This document shows, in pieces, positions 5,868 to 13,284 of a stretch of DNA of 33,049 nt. The notes beneath the pieces are model-generated. The model worked only from the letters and a program-made list of their open reading frames with translations. It was not told where the DNA came from and made no database searches. Source of the DNA: a virus. The DNA is taken from IMG/VR virus record IMGVR_UViG_3300034375_002991, positions 1 to 33,049 of that record; one strand, given 5' to 3'. The translations under genes were made by a program, and so were the position numbers. How positions within the stretch are numbered: position 1 is the first letter of the stretch; each line of letters begins with the position of its first letter.

Positions 5868-6012
5868 TATAGCCGACACAGGCCGTGCGCGTAACGTCGA
5901 AATACCCCGAAAGATGTTATACGCGCTACTGATGGATCATTCTGAGATGATTGGGAAGCTGGGCCACGACGTGCTTATCGTGCCGGGAGAGAACGATGAC
6001 GCCCGAAGCTAA
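5815..6012 (+). CDS. Small hypothetical protein, 65 aa
   Basis: GTG 5815 follows ACGGAG at about nine bases and overlaps the end of the XRE gene by 53 bases in another frame. The 65-residue product contains KKQFEDAHDIADTGRARNVE, then IPRKMLYALLMDHSEMIGKL and ends PGENDDARS. It is predicted helical and soluble, and no family is recognised. Its close overlap with both neighbours supports it as part of the operon. ATG codons inside the frame (5914, 5932) would leave a much shorter protein. Confidence 0.6.
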   Translation: MSKTRLHTTKKQFEDAHDIADTGRARNVEIPRKMLYALLMDHSEMIGKLGHDVLIVPGENDDARS

Positions 6013-6289
6013 AGTCAAAAAGGTGGTAACAAATCAACTCAAGGATATCGGGGCTTACTACTTCTACCCCGCTACAGGCGGTTACGGACGCAGTGGTGTG
6101 CCAGATATAGTAGGCTGCTACCTCGGACAGTTTTTCGGTATTGAGTGCAAGGCTGGTAAGAACAAACCGACAGCTTTGCAGGAGAAGAACCTAGAAGACA
6201 TACGCAAGGCCGGAGGCATCGCTATGGTGGTGAACGAGGAGAACATGCACGATGTACGAGAGCAACTCATTGGGTTCACAGAACTATAA
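5996..6289 (+). CDS. VRR-NUC type nuclease (PD-(D/E)XK fold)
   Basis: This 97-residue protein has the compact VRR-NUC layout (PF08774): an N-terminal helix with conserved glutamate (MTPEAKVKKVV), YYFYPATGGYGRSGVPDIVG with Asp37 in the GxPD motif, then FFGIECKAGKNKPTALQE with Glu50 and Lys52 as the ExK pair and Gln62. These are the metal-binding and catalytic residues of the family. Stand-alone phage VRR-NUC proteins act as structure-specific endonucleases or Holliday-junction resolvases, so it probably resolves replication or recombination intermediates before packaging. ATG 5996 follows GAGAG and overlaps the previous gene by 17 bases. The length is normal for phage members. Confidence 0.88.
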   Translation: MTPEAKVKKVVTNQLKDIGAYYFYPATGGYGRSGVPDIVGCYLGQFFGIECKAGKNKPTALQEKNLEDIRKAGGIAMVVNEENMHDVREQLIGFTEL

Positions 6290-6305
6290 ACAAAGGAGAG
6301 TCACT

Positions 6306-6686
6306 ATGAAGTTTTTTGATTGGTTGTTTGGGAAAGATTTAGAAGAGCAGTTGGACAGCACACCGCCGCAAGCAGAGAGGCAGTGGCGCAAGCCACGCGG
6401 GGCGGTGAAGGTGTGGCGCTATTGCCGCGCTAGTAAGGTTCACGGTAGGGAAATCTACTGCCCTCAGTGCAGTGCGCCTAGCACAGTGTATCACTTCGCT
6501 TGGTCCGTGCTTAAGTGTACGAACTGCGAGAACAGCAGTGAGCGGCGGCAGTGGTACACGGTGCGTACCGACAAAGAACTCAAGCGACAGATTGCCCAAG
6601 CTGAAGCCAAAGCAGGGGGCAAGAAATGGAAGGAACTCAAGCGGCAGATTACTCAAGCTGAAGCCAAAGCAGGGGGCAAGAAATGA
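6306..6686 (+). CDS. Zinc-ribbon protein with duplicated basic tail, 126 aa
   Basis: ATG 6306 follows AAAGGAGAG. The 126-residue protein starts MKFFDWLFGKDLEEQL, carries a four-cysteine zinc ribbon (CPQC, then CTNC about 22 residues later) and ends in two copies of a 19-residue charged unit, ELKRQIAQAEAKAGGKKWK, produced by a 57-bp tandem duplication (6576-6686). The ribbon suggests nucleic-acid or protein binding, while the tail should form a short helical arm. The family is unknown. The end overlaps the next gene by ATGA. Confidence 0.75.
   Translation: MKFFDWLFGKDLEEQLDSTPPQAERQWRKPRGAVKVWRYCRASKVHGREIYCPQCSAPSTVYHFAWSVLKCTNCENSSERRQWYTVRTDKELKRQIAQAEAKAGGKKWKELKRQITQAEAKAGGKK
6576..6686 (+). 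repeat. 57-bp tandem duplication at a gene end
   Basis: A 57-bp unit begins with GAACTCAAGC at 6576 and again at 6633; the second copy is cut by the stop codon (TGA where the first copy has TGG). The copies differ at only a few positions. The duplication duplicated the C-terminal tail of the zinc-ribbon protein, so its pre-duplication form probably ended after one unit. Confidence 0.9.
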
Positions 6687-7009
6687 GCGAACAACTAGAA
6701 TTACCGTTCGACCCGCCGCTAGACCGCGCCATGAAACGTGCAGAGATACTACGCACGGCGGAGGAATACATAACCAAGGATCGAGCGGCCACGCATGGCA
6801 ATATGGAGGATAACTTCTCTACGATTGCCGTGTATTGGTCAGAGCATCTGGGGATCAAGGTAACCGCTATCGACGTAGCGGCCATGATGGCGTTGCTAAA
6901 GGTTGCACGGCTCAAAAGTAGCGAGGGCAATGAGGACAACTGGGTGGATGCCTGTGGGTACCTAGCTTGTGGTGGTGAACTAGCTTGCGAGGGGAGTAAC
7001 AAGTTGTGA
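6683..7009 (+). CDS. DUF6378 domain protein, 108 aa
   Basis: ATG 6683 overlaps the preceding stop (ATGA). The 108-residue protein matches my recollection of the phage DUF6378 family: KRAEILRTAEEYITKDRAAT, HGNMEDNFSTIAVYWSEHLG, then DVAAMMALLKVARL and DNWVDACGYLACG. The helical fold with acidic residues in ED and DACGY positions recalls MazG-like nucleotide pyrophosphohydrolases, so a role in nucleotide metabolism is possible but not shown. The N-terminal ELPFDPP segment is a short proline-containing lead. The next gene starts with overlapping GTG 7006. Confidence 0.75.
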   Translation: MSEQLELPFDPPLDRAMKRAEILRTAEEYITKDRAATHGNMEDNFSTIAVYWSEHLGIKVTAIDVAAMMALLKVARLKSSEGNEDNWVDACGYLACGGELACEGSNKL

Positions 7010-7563
7010 CTAGACCCAAGAATATATCCGACGAGGAGTGGCGAGAGCGGGAGAAAAAATACTACGAAAACAGAACCGAGGAACAGAAGGAACGTAAAAA
7101 CGCTACAACGCGGGAATGGAGGGCAAAATGGAGGGCAAACCTGTCCGAAGAACAGAAGGAGCGTAGACGAGAACAAGATAGAAGGCGACGGGCAAACCTG
7201 TCCGAGGAACAAAGAGAGGCGTTGAGGGTACGTGTACGAAAAGAAAATAAGAAATACTACGAAAACAGAACCGAAGAACAGAAGGAGCGTAGACGAGAAC
7301 AAGCTAGAAGGCGACGGGCGAATCTGACCGAAGAACAGAAGGAACGTAGACGCGAAACGGCACGTGCAGCGCGCAGGGCCGACCCAGACAAATACCAGCC
7401 GCGCCTAAGATTTAAAAGGGCAAGGGATAACCTGTATGACTCCTATGTGAGAGGGCTTTTGAAACGTTATGAATGGGGTGTCGAGCCACCACAAGAACTA
7501 ATCGAATTAAAAAGAGTGCAACTCAAGATAAGAAGATATCTTAACCAAGGAGAACAGAAATGA
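7006..7563 (+). CDS. Highly charged internal-repeat protein, 185 aa
   Basis: GTG 7006 overlaps the DUF6378 stop (GTGA) behind GAGGGGAG. The first 125 residues are built of repeated modules such as KKYYENRTEEQKERR, REQARRRRANLTEEQKERR and RRANLSEEQREAL. The mixture of Glu, Lys and Arg suggests a long single charged helix or coiled coil. The C-terminal 55 residues (LRFKRARDNLYDSYVRGLLK onward) are not repetitive and may be the folded part. Near-identical DNA of about 50 bases recurs 126 bp apart (from 7147 and 7273), and another block 195 bp apart (7057 and 7252). It is arginine-rich and so may bind nucleic acid. The family is unknown. Confidence 0.75.
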   Translation: MTRPKNISDEEWREREKKYYENRTEEQKERKNATTREWRAKWRANLSEEQKERRREQDRRRRANLSEEQREALRVRVRKENKKYYENRTEEQKERRREQARRRRANLTEEQKERRRETARAARRADPDKYQPRLRFKRARDNLYDSYVRGLLKRYEWGVEPPQELIELKRVQLKIRRYLNQGEQK

Positions 7564-7748
7564 AGACCATAACAGACCTACGTGACGAACTATGCAACGC
7601 CTTTGAGGATTTGAAAGCGGGAAAAATAACCCCCAAGGTAGCCTCAGAGATGAATAACTCTGCGGGTAAAATCATACACACACTGAAGGTGCAGTTGGAC
7701 TATCACGCAATGACCAAAACTACACCAAAAATCCCGTTCCTTAAATAG
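7560..7748 (+). CDS. Small phage protein, 62 aa
   Basis: ATG 7560 overlaps the preceding stop and follows AAGGAGAAC. The 62-residue product contains MKTITDLRDELCNAFEDLKA and GKITPKVASEMNNSAGKIIH followed by a helical tail. I recall similar short proteins, with the pattern DLR..L...F.DLK.G.I.P..A.E..N.AGKII, in many phages, where they are annotated as hypothetical. It ends 16 bases before the DNA polymerase start, so it probably belongs to the replication transcript. Confidence 0.75.
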   Translation: MKTITDLRDELCNAFEDLKAGKITPKVASEMNNSAGKIIHTLKVQLDYHAMTKTTPKIPFLK

Positions 7749-7764
7749 TACCGGAGAGTAGGTA

Positions 7765-9591
7765 ATGGACCTCATAACAATCGACTACGAAACTTACTAC
7801 GACAAAGAGTTCTCGTTGTCGAAGATGACAACAGAGGAATACATACGCGACCCACGGTTCCAAGTAATTGGGGTAGGCGTGAAGGTGAACAACAAAGAAA
7901 CGGAGTGGGCTAGTGGAACGCACGAAGAAATCAAAAGTTATTTACAAACATTCGATTGGCATGAGGCTATGCTTCTTGCTCATAACACTATGTTTGATGG
8001 TGCCATTTCTAGCTGGTGTTTTGATATTCGTCCTCGGGCTTATACCGATACTCTGTGCATGTCCCGTGCTGTTAATGGGGTGGAAGATAGTGGAAGCCTC
8101 AAGGCGCTGGCTGTTAAGTACAACGTGGGTGTTAAGGGAACGGAAGTCGTCAACGCCCTCGGAAAGCGCAGAGAAGATTTTACGCAGGATGAACTAGACC
8201 GCTACGGCGACTACTGCATTAACGATGTGAACCTGACCTACGAGTTATTCAAACGTATGGGGTCTGGTTTCCCCCGCAAGGAACTCAAGCTGATAGACCT
8301 GACACTGCGTATGTTCGTAGAGCCGACGCTGGACTTGGACCTTGGGCTACTCGAAGAACATTTGAGGAATACTAGAGACTCAAAGGATGACTTGTTAAGG
8401 GACGCGGGTATCGAACGCGAAGAACTTATGAGCAATCCTAAGTTCGCAGAGGTATTGCGGTCGTTCGGCGTCGAGCCGCCGATGAAGGTAAGCCCGACCA
8501 CAGGTAAGGAAACCTACGCGTTCGCCAAATCGGACGAAGCGTTCAAGGCGTTGGCTGAGCGTGAGGACAGCCGTGTACAGGCTGCGGTGGCGGCGCGGCT
8601 TGGCGTTAAAAGCACTCTGGAGGAGACACGCACACAGAGGTTTATAGATATAGCCAAGCGTGGGTTGCTGCCGGTTCCAGTTAGGTACTACGCCGCGCAC
8701 ACTGGGCGTTGGGGCGGTGACGACAAGATCAACCTGCAAAACCTCCCGTCACGCGGACCAAACGGCAAAGCCCTCAAGCGCAGTATCATCGCTCCCGAAG
8801 GGTACTCAATCATCGAAGCGGATTCCGCGCAGATCGAAGCACGGGTGCTGGCGTGGCTAGCAGAGCAGGACGATCTTGTTAGTGCGTTCACTAACAACGA
8901 AGACGTTTATGTGAAGATGGCGTCCCGCATCTATGGCGTTGATGAGGCTGACGTAGACAAAGACCAACGGTTCGTCGGTAAGACTACGATCCTTGGGGCT
9001 GGCTACGGTATGGGGGCGGTGCGTTTCAAAGAGCAGCTAAAGACGTTCGGTTTTGATATGGAACTGGACGAAGCCCGACGGGTCATTAACATCTACCGAG
9101 ACGCTAACTGGAAGATAAACCAACTGTGGCGTGACGCGCAGAACACGATAGCGTCGTTGTACAGCGGCGGCAGTACGTCGTTTGGTGTGGGTGGTCTTAT
9201 CGAAGCAGTCCCCGATGAGTCAGCACTTCGCTTACCTTCTGGTTTGTTGTTACGGTACGGCGATCTACAGGCCCACCAGACCGACATGGGTTTTGAGTAC
9301 GACTACAAAACCCGCCGTGGCCGGACCCGGATATACGGTGGCAAGGTTATTGAGAACGTATGCCAAGCACTCGCACGGTGCATTATCGGTGAGCAGATGC
9401 TAGAGGTAGCCAAGAGATACAAGGTCGTTCTGACTGTGCATGACTCTATCGTTTGTTGCGTCCCTGATGCCGAAGCCGAAGCGGCCAAGGCGTATGTCGA
9501 GGAATGTATGCGTGAAGTTCCCGATTGGGCCCACGGTTTGCCCGTCGATTGTGAAGCTGGAGTTGGTAAATCCTATGGAGACTGCGAATGA
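7765..9591 (+). CDS. DNA polymerase I, family A, T7-like with 3'-5' exonuclease
   Basis: The 608-residue protein replicates the phage genome. The N-terminal DEDD exonuclease has Asp7 and Glu9 (IDYETYY), AHNTMFD near 72-78 and YCIND at 150-154. The polymerase part shows GRWGGDDKINLQNLPSRG, motif A DSAQIEARVLAWLAEQ (Asp353), motif B FVGKTTILGAGYGMG (around Lys406) and motif C LTVHDSIV (Asp560). No 5'-3' exonuclease domain is present, and the length is near that of other short T7-like enzymes. ATG 7765 follows CGGAGAG. The stop overlaps the next start (ATGA). An imperfect copy of the dispersed palindrome lies in the codons just after motif A. Confidence 0.97.
   Translation: MDLITIDYETYYDKEFSLSKMTTEEYIRDPRFQVIGVGVKVNNKETEWASGTHEEIKSYLQTFDWHEAMLLAHNTMFDGAISSWCFDIRPRAYTDTLCMSRAVNGVEDSGSLKALAVKYNVGVKGTEVVNALGKRREDFTQDELDRYGDYCINDVNLTYELFKRMGSGFPRKELKLIDLTLRMFVEPTLDLDLGLLEEHLRNTRDSKDDLLRDAGIEREELMSNPKFAEVLRSFGVEPPMKVSPTTGKETYAFAKSDEAFKALAEREDSRVQAAVAARLGVKSTLEETRTQRFIDIAKRGLLPVPVRYYAAHTGRWGGDDKINLQNLPSRGPNGKALKRSIIAPEGYSIIEADSAQIEARVLAWLAEQDDLVSAFTNNEDVYVKMASRIYGVDEADVDKDQRFVGKTTILGAGYGMGAVRFKEQLKTFGFDMELDEARRVINIYRDANWKINQLWRDAQNTIASLYSGGSTSFGVGGLIEAVPDESALRLPSGLLLRYGDLQAHQTDMGFEYDYKTRRGRTRIYGGKVIENVCQALARCIIGEQMLEVAKRYKVVLTVHDSIVCCVPDAEAEAAKAYVEECMREVPDWAHGLPVDCEAGVGKSYGDCE
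8878..8895. repeat. Dispersed palindrome, copy 5, inside DNA polymerase
   Basis: GTTAGTGCGTTCACTAAC keeps both seven-base arms (GTTAGTG and CACTAAC) with a four-base centre instead of three, and is followed by AAC. It encodes the VSAFTN part of LVSAFTNNEDVY, a segment that homologous polymerases also have, so it was not added as an insertion. Confidence 0.7.
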
Positions 9592-9923
9592 CGAACGAGC
9601 GTGATAACAACACACACGATACGATAGACAACATGTGGGCTAGAGGTATGCCTGTTTGGACAGGGGGTAGAGCCATTGATGAAGTGAGTACGCGGGGTGA
9701 ATTCATAGACTGCACCAATATAGAATGTGATGGGCTTATCAAATTTGATACCGTGCGGATGGAGCCGGGGATGGCGCTAGATCAGAGCGGTGTGTTCATC
9801 GACGCACGTTGTTCTAAATGTAGTTTCGCTGGGCAGTTGGGGATACTGAACCAACAAGTCAGAGACGATGAATTTTTGGGGCGTTTGGTGTGGGTTTATA
9901 AGGTGGAGACTGCGAATGACTGA
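9588..9923 (+). CDS. Hypothetical protein, 111 aa
   Basis: ATG 9588 overlaps the polymerase stop. The 111-residue protein carries cysteines in IDCTNIECDGLIKFD and ARCSKCSFAGQLG, a possible four-cysteine metal site, though spaced unlike a standard ribbon. The N-terminal 15 residues are polar (NERDNNTHDT), so ATG 9633 could be the real start. No family is recognised. It lies between polymerase and the PD-(D/E)XK exonuclease and is translationally coupled on both sides, so it probably belongs to the replication operon. Confidence 0.65.
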   Translation: MTNERDNNTHDTIDNMWARGMPVWTGGRAIDEVSTRGEFIDCTNIECDGLIKFDTVRMEPGMALDQSGVFIDARCSKCSFAGQLGILNQQVRDDEFLGRLVWVYKVETAND

Positions 9924-10053
9924 TGCTATGGCGCTGAAACTGTATTATAAAAGTCGTATGAGTACGTTTGAGGTAGCCAAGGTACTTAACTGCACGGAGG
10001 CAGAAGTCTGGAACGCGCTTGCTCGCAACGACAAAGAGAACCCCCGTAAATGA
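9916..10053 (+). CDS. Very small HTH-like protein, 45 aa
   Basis: ATG 9916 overlaps the previous stop by 8 bases, and the frame ends in TGA overlapping ATG 10050 of the nuclease. The product is MTDAMALKLYYKSRMSTFEV followed by AKVLNCTEAEVWNALARN and a basic tail. The pattern MSTFEVAKVLNCTEAEVWNAL has the spacing of a helix-turn-helix (sigma-4- or Trp-repressor-like). It is probably a small DNA-binding protein. Small size leaves the function open. Confidence 0.6.
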   Translation: MTDAMALKLYYKSRMSTFEVAKVLNCTEAEVWNALARNDKENPRK

Positions 10054-10721
10054 CATATAGTGTATCGCCTTGGTCCTTCAGTAAGATCAAAGCCTTTGAG
10101 CAGTGCCCTAAGCAATTCTACCATATGAAGATTGCCAAAGACTACACCGAGAAAGAGACCGAGGCGATGCTGTATGGAACTTTGTTCCACGAAGCCGCCG
10201 AGAATTTTGTCAAGGACGACACCCCTATACCCGAGAAGTTTAAGTACGCCGAAGCTGCGCTAACCAGCCTGAAGAACAAGCCCGGTAAGAAGCTGTGTGA
10301 GTACAAGTTAGGACTCACCGAAGACTTAGAACCCTGCGGCTTCTTCGATGAAAACGTATGGTTTCGTGGTATTGCGGACCTAATCATACTGGACGGTGAC
10401 ACCGCTTGGGTGGTAGATTACAAAACTGGCAAGTCAGCCAAGTACGCTGATAAAGGGCAGCTTGAGTTGATGGCGTTAGCTACGTTCAAGCACTTCCCCG
10501 AGATTAAAAAGGTCAAGGCAGGTCTGCTGTTCGTTATCGCAAAGGCTCTTGTCAGAGACAGTTACGAAGATACCGTGGCTCCTATCCTATGGAAGAAGTG
10601 GTTGTCCGACTACGCTAGGATGGAGAAGGCTTTGGAGACGAACACTTGGAACCCAAGGCCGAGCGGACTGTGCCGCGCACACTGTGCAGTTATTGATTGC
10701 CCTCACAACGGGAGGAACTGA
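10050..10721 (+). CDS. PD-(D/E)XK exonuclease, Cas4/RecB-like, with cysteine cluster
   Basis: The 223-residue protein has the motifs of PDDEXK_1/RecB-like nucleases: SFSKIKAFEQCPKQFYH, LFHEAAENF with His47-Glu48, GIADLIILDG with Asp110, VVDYKTGKSA with Asp123 and Lys125, and GQLELMAL with Gln137. Cys19 with Cys208, Cys212 and Cys217 (CRAHCAVIDC) matches the one-plus-three arrangement that holds a 4Fe-4S cluster in Cas4 and AddB-type nucleases. It is likely the phage 5'-3' exonuclease for recombination or host DNA degradation. No cas genes or repeats are nearby, so it is not part of a CRISPR system. It overlaps the small gene before it and the basic protein after it. Confidence 0.9.
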   Translation: MTYSVSPWSFSKIKAFEQCPKQFYHMKIAKDYTEKETEAMLYGTLFHEAAENFVKDDTPIPEKFKYAEAALTSLKNKPGKKLCEYKLGLTEDLEPCGFFDENVWFRGIADLIILDGDTAWVVDYKTGKSAKYADKGQLELMALATFKHFPEIKKVKAGLLFVIAKALVRDSYEDTVAPILWKKWLSDYARMEKALETNTWNPRPSGLCRAHCAVIDCPHNGRN

Positions 10722-11008
10722 TGCCCTACACCAAGAAACCGCGCCCCTACAAAAAAGAGTATCAGCAGCAGAAAGCCCGCGGTGAGCATGGCGACCGCAT
10801 GGAGCGGCAGCGGGCGCGCCGTGAGATGGATAAGACAGGTAAAGATGCCAACAAGAACGGCAAAGCCGATAAGCGCGAGGGTAAGGACGTCGCGCACAAG
10901 AAGCCCCTATCACGCGGCGGCGCTAACAAGGACGGAGTAACCGTCCAGAGCCGCAAACGAAACCGCGCTGCGGGTGGCGCACTGAGTAAGGGCAAGCGAA
11001 AGAAATAA
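10721..11008 (+). CDS. Very basic HNH-like protein, 95 aa
   Basis: ATG 10721 overlaps the nuclease stop (TGATG). The 95-residue protein is mostly Lys and Arg. The segment DVAHKKPLSRGGANKDGVTV, then QSRKRNR, resembles the second half of an HNH endonuclease motif (H59, the GG at 66-67, N69 and N81), but the first cysteine or histidine pairs usual in HNH proteins are missing. It may be a reduced nuclease or simply a nucleic-acid-binding protein. It lies between an exonuclease and an SNF2 helicase, which fits DNA processing. Confidence 0.7.
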   Translation: MPYTKKPRPYKKEYQQQKARGEHGDRMERQRARREMDKTGKDANKNGKADKREGKDVAHKKPLSRGGANKDGVTVQSRKRNRAAGGALSKGKRKK

Positions 11009-11028
11009 CACACCAAAGGAGAACTTAA

Positions 11029-12564
11029 GTGCGGGTTATCAACGATAAAGCAATACTTCTAAACCTGCGAAACCCCGGAAAAGTAACCAACACAATCGCT
11101 AAGAGTAAGATCATTAGCGAGAACAAGGTGCTGGTGAACTGGGGTGTAGAAGAAGCGATCACGCTCAAGAGCATCAATGTAGATATACCGTCGCCTATTG
11201 TCGGTCGGTACGGGTGGCCGGGGAAGTACGCCCCTTTCGAGCACCAAAAGTCTACGGCTGCGTTCCTGACAAAACACCGTAAAGCGTTCTGCTTTAACGA
11301 GCAGGGTACAGGTAAGACCGCTAGCGCTATCTGGGCATCTGACTTCCTGCTTGAGCAGGGGGCGGTTAACCGAGTCCTCATCATATGCCCGTTGTCGATC
11401 ATGGATTCGGCTTGGCGAGCGGACCTGTTTACATTTGCTATGCACAGAAGTGTTGATGTGGCCTACGGTTCCCCCGACAAACGCCGCAAGATCTTAGCCA
11501 ACGGTGCTGACTACGTTGTAATAAATTATGACGGTGTGGAGATTGTAGCCGACGACATTGCGGCAGGGGGTTTTGACCTCATTATTGTAGACGAAGCTAC
11601 GCACTACAAGAACGCGCAGACAAAACGCTGGAAAGTCCTAAACAAGTTGGTTGGCGAGAATACTTGGCTATGGATGATGACGGGTACTCCCGCCGCACAA
11701 AGCCCTCTTGATGCGTATGGTCTAGCTAAACTCGTCAATCCCCGTGGGGTGCCACGTTACTTCGGATCGTTCCGCGACCAAGTGATGTACAAGATTACCC
11801 GCTTCAAGTGGGGTGTGAAGGACAGCGCCACAGAAACCGTGTTCAACGCGCTACGGCCAGCCATTCGGTTTACGAAGGAGGAGTGCCTAGACCTACCGGA
11901 CATGGTGTACACCAAACGTAGGGTCGAACTGACTCCACAGCAGCGTAAGTACTACAAACAACTCAAGGATCAGATGGTCATGCAAGCGGCTGGCGAGGAA
12001 GTTACCGCCGTTAATGCAGCCGTCAACATGAACAAGTTGCTACAGATATCGGCTGGTGCGGTTTACACCGATCACGGAGACGCTTTGGAGTTCGATATCA
12101 AGAACCGGTACAAGGTTCTCATGGAGGCCATACAGGAGGCCAGCGGCAAGGTTCTGGTGTTTGTCCCCTTCCGCCATGCCATAGGTATATTGTCGGAGAA
12201 GTTGGCGTCAGACGGCGTTACCAACGAGGTAATCCAAGGCGATGTGCCAGCCACTAAGCGTACTGACATCTTCAAACGCTTCCAAGAACAGGATGACCCA
12301 AAGGTTCTGGTTATCCAACCTGCTGCCGCATCGCACGGTGTTACGTTAACAGCCGCCGATACAGTGGTCTGGTGGGCACCTACCAGTTCGTTGGAGACCT
12401 ACTCCCAAGCCAACGCCCGAGTCCACCGTTCGGGCCAGAAGAACAAATGTACCGTGGTGCAGCTTCATGGCTCGCCCGTAGAGCAACACGTTTATAGGTT
12501 GTTGGACGACAGAATTGATGTTCATTCAAAAATCATAGATTTATATAACGAATTGCTTGACTAA
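11029..12564 (+). CDS. SNF2-family (SF2) DNA helicase/translocase
   Basis: The 511-residue protein is an ATP-driven SF2 translocase. The N-terminal RecA-like lobe has the Q-like APFEHQKSTAAFL, Walker A QGTGKT (Lys96), DEAT (188-191) as the DExx box and MMTGTPAAQSP as motif III. The second lobe contains VLVFVPFRHAIGILSEKL, VIQPAAASHGVTLTAADTVV and motif VI ARVHRSGQKNK with the arginine finger at Arg467. The HRxGQ motif is typical of SNF2 proteins. In phages such helicases are linked to replication fork or recombination handling, replacing UvsW-like functions. GTG 11029 follows AAAGGAGAAC. The N-terminal 70 residues lack a recognised domain. Confidence 0.93.
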   Translation: MRVINDKAILLNLRNPGKVTNTIAKSKIISENKVLVNWGVEEAITLKSINVDIPSPIVGRYGWPGKYAPFEHQKSTAAFLTKHRKAFCFNEQGTGKTASAIWASDFLLEQGAVNRVLIICPLSIMDSAWRADLFTFAMHRSVDVAYGSPDKRRKILANGADYVVINYDGVEIVADDIAAGGFDLIIVDEATHYKNAQTKRWKVLNKLVGENTWLWMMTGTPAAQSPLDAYGLAKLVNPRGVPRYFGSFRDQVMYKITRFKWGVKDSATETVFNALRPAIRFTKEECLDLPDMVYTKRRVELTPQQRKYYKQLKDQMVMQAAGEEVTAVNAAVNMNKLLQISAGAVYTDHGDALEFDIKNRYKVLMEAIQEASGKVLVFVPFRHAIGILSEKLASDGVTNEVIQGDVPATKRTDIFKRFQEQDDPKVLVIQPAAASHGVTLTAADTVVWWAPTSSLETYSQANARVHRSGQKNKCTVVQLHGSPVEQHVYRLLDDRIDVHSKIIDLYNELLD

Positions 12565-12617
12565 GCCTCCATACTCCACTATATTCCACAACCTACAACA
12601 AAAAGGAGAACCTTTAA

Positions 12618-13013
12618 GTGGAAGATAAAGACCGTTTGGGTAAGCTAACGAAGGCTTATATAAACATCCGCGCTCGACGCACGGAAATTGCCTCTGAGTT
12701 TAAGAAAGAAGATGATCGGCTAAAGGAGCAGCAGGACAAGATCAAAGCTACCCTCCTAAAGTTCTGCAAGGAAAATGACATCGACAGCGTTAGGACTGAG
12801 GCTGGTGTGTTCTACCGAAGCCAGAAGCGCCGTTACTGGACTAGCGATTGGGAGTCGATGCACAAGTTTATCCTTGAATACGAAGCGCCTGAGTTCCTTG
12901 AGAAGCGTCTCAACCAGACCGCTGTTAGGGAGTTCTTAGAGGAGAACCCGGACATCCTGCCTCCGGGTCTCAATGTGCAATCCGAATACACAATCTCAAT
13001 CAGGAGAAAGTAA
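12618..13013 (+). CDS. Phage protein of unknown function, 131 aa
   Basis: GTG 12618 follows AAAAGGAGAACC. The protein opens with a charged coiled-coil-like helix (MEDKDRLGKLTKAYINIRAR through KEQQDKIKATLLKF), then a compact part with DSVRTEAGVFYRSQKRRYWT and WESMHKFILEYEAPEFLEKR. The final portion reads LPPGLNVQSEYTISIRRK. I recall similar sequences in phage replication clusters without an assigned function. The helical N-terminus recalls Gam-type DNA-end binders only in general shape. The stop overlaps the next ATG. Confidence 0.8.
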   Translation: MEDKDRLGKLTKAYINIRARRTEIASEFKKEDDRLKEQQDKIKATLLKFCKENDIDSVRTEAGVFYRSQKRRYWTSDWESMHKFILEYEAPEFLEKRLNQTAVREFLEENPDILPPGLNVQSEYTISIRRK

Positions 13014-13273
13014 TGAGTACTGAATACGTCCCTATTGATGACGTTGCAAAGTGTTTGCACGTCTCGCCAGCCACCGTCCGTGGCTGGGTGCGGAAGGGGG
13101 AAATTCCGCCAAACACCTATATCAAGGTGGGGACTACCTACCGCTTCAACGTAGATGCAGTAGTTGAGGCTCTGCGTGGGCCGGAAGAAACTGAGGGGGA
13201 AGTTCCCTACGTGGAAGCCGACAACGTAGGGAATGACGTTACGACCGATAACAACTTAGACGAAGACATCTAG
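13013..13273 (+). CDS. Excisionase/MerR-like HTH protein, 86 aa
   Basis: ATG 13013 overlaps the previous stop. The N-terminal half is a helix-turn-helix of the HTH_17/excisionase type: YVPIDDVAKCLHVSPATVRG, then WVRKGEIPPNTYIKVGTTYR and FNVDAVVEALRG, with the wing between the two parts. The remaining 30 residues are strongly acidic. It may be a transcription or replication-initiation accessory factor; no integrase is nearby, so an excisionase role is unlikely. It is cotranscribed with the ssDNA-binding candidate 12 bases downstream. Confidence 0.82.
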   Translation: MSTEYVPIDDVAKCLHVSPATVRGWVRKGEIPPNTYIKVGTTYRFNVDAVVEALRGPEETEGEVPYVEADNVGNDVTTDNNLDEDI

Positions 13274-13284
13274 GAGAACACAAT

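Noticed and set aside
6649-7302. A 217-residue minus-strand frame rich in Leu, Phe and Ser that looks like a membrane protein
   Set aside because: It is the complement of the Glu/Lys/Arg repeats in the plus-strand genes at 6306-7563, which have overlapping starts and ribosome sites.
10050-10721. Cas4-like nuclease as part of a CRISPR-Cas locus
   Set aside because: No repeat-spacer array and no other cas genes in the window; context is phage replication.
13013-13273. Excisionase gene as evidence for a temperate phage
   Set aside because: The HTH type is shared with many regulators, it lies in a replication operon and there is no integrase or att pair.
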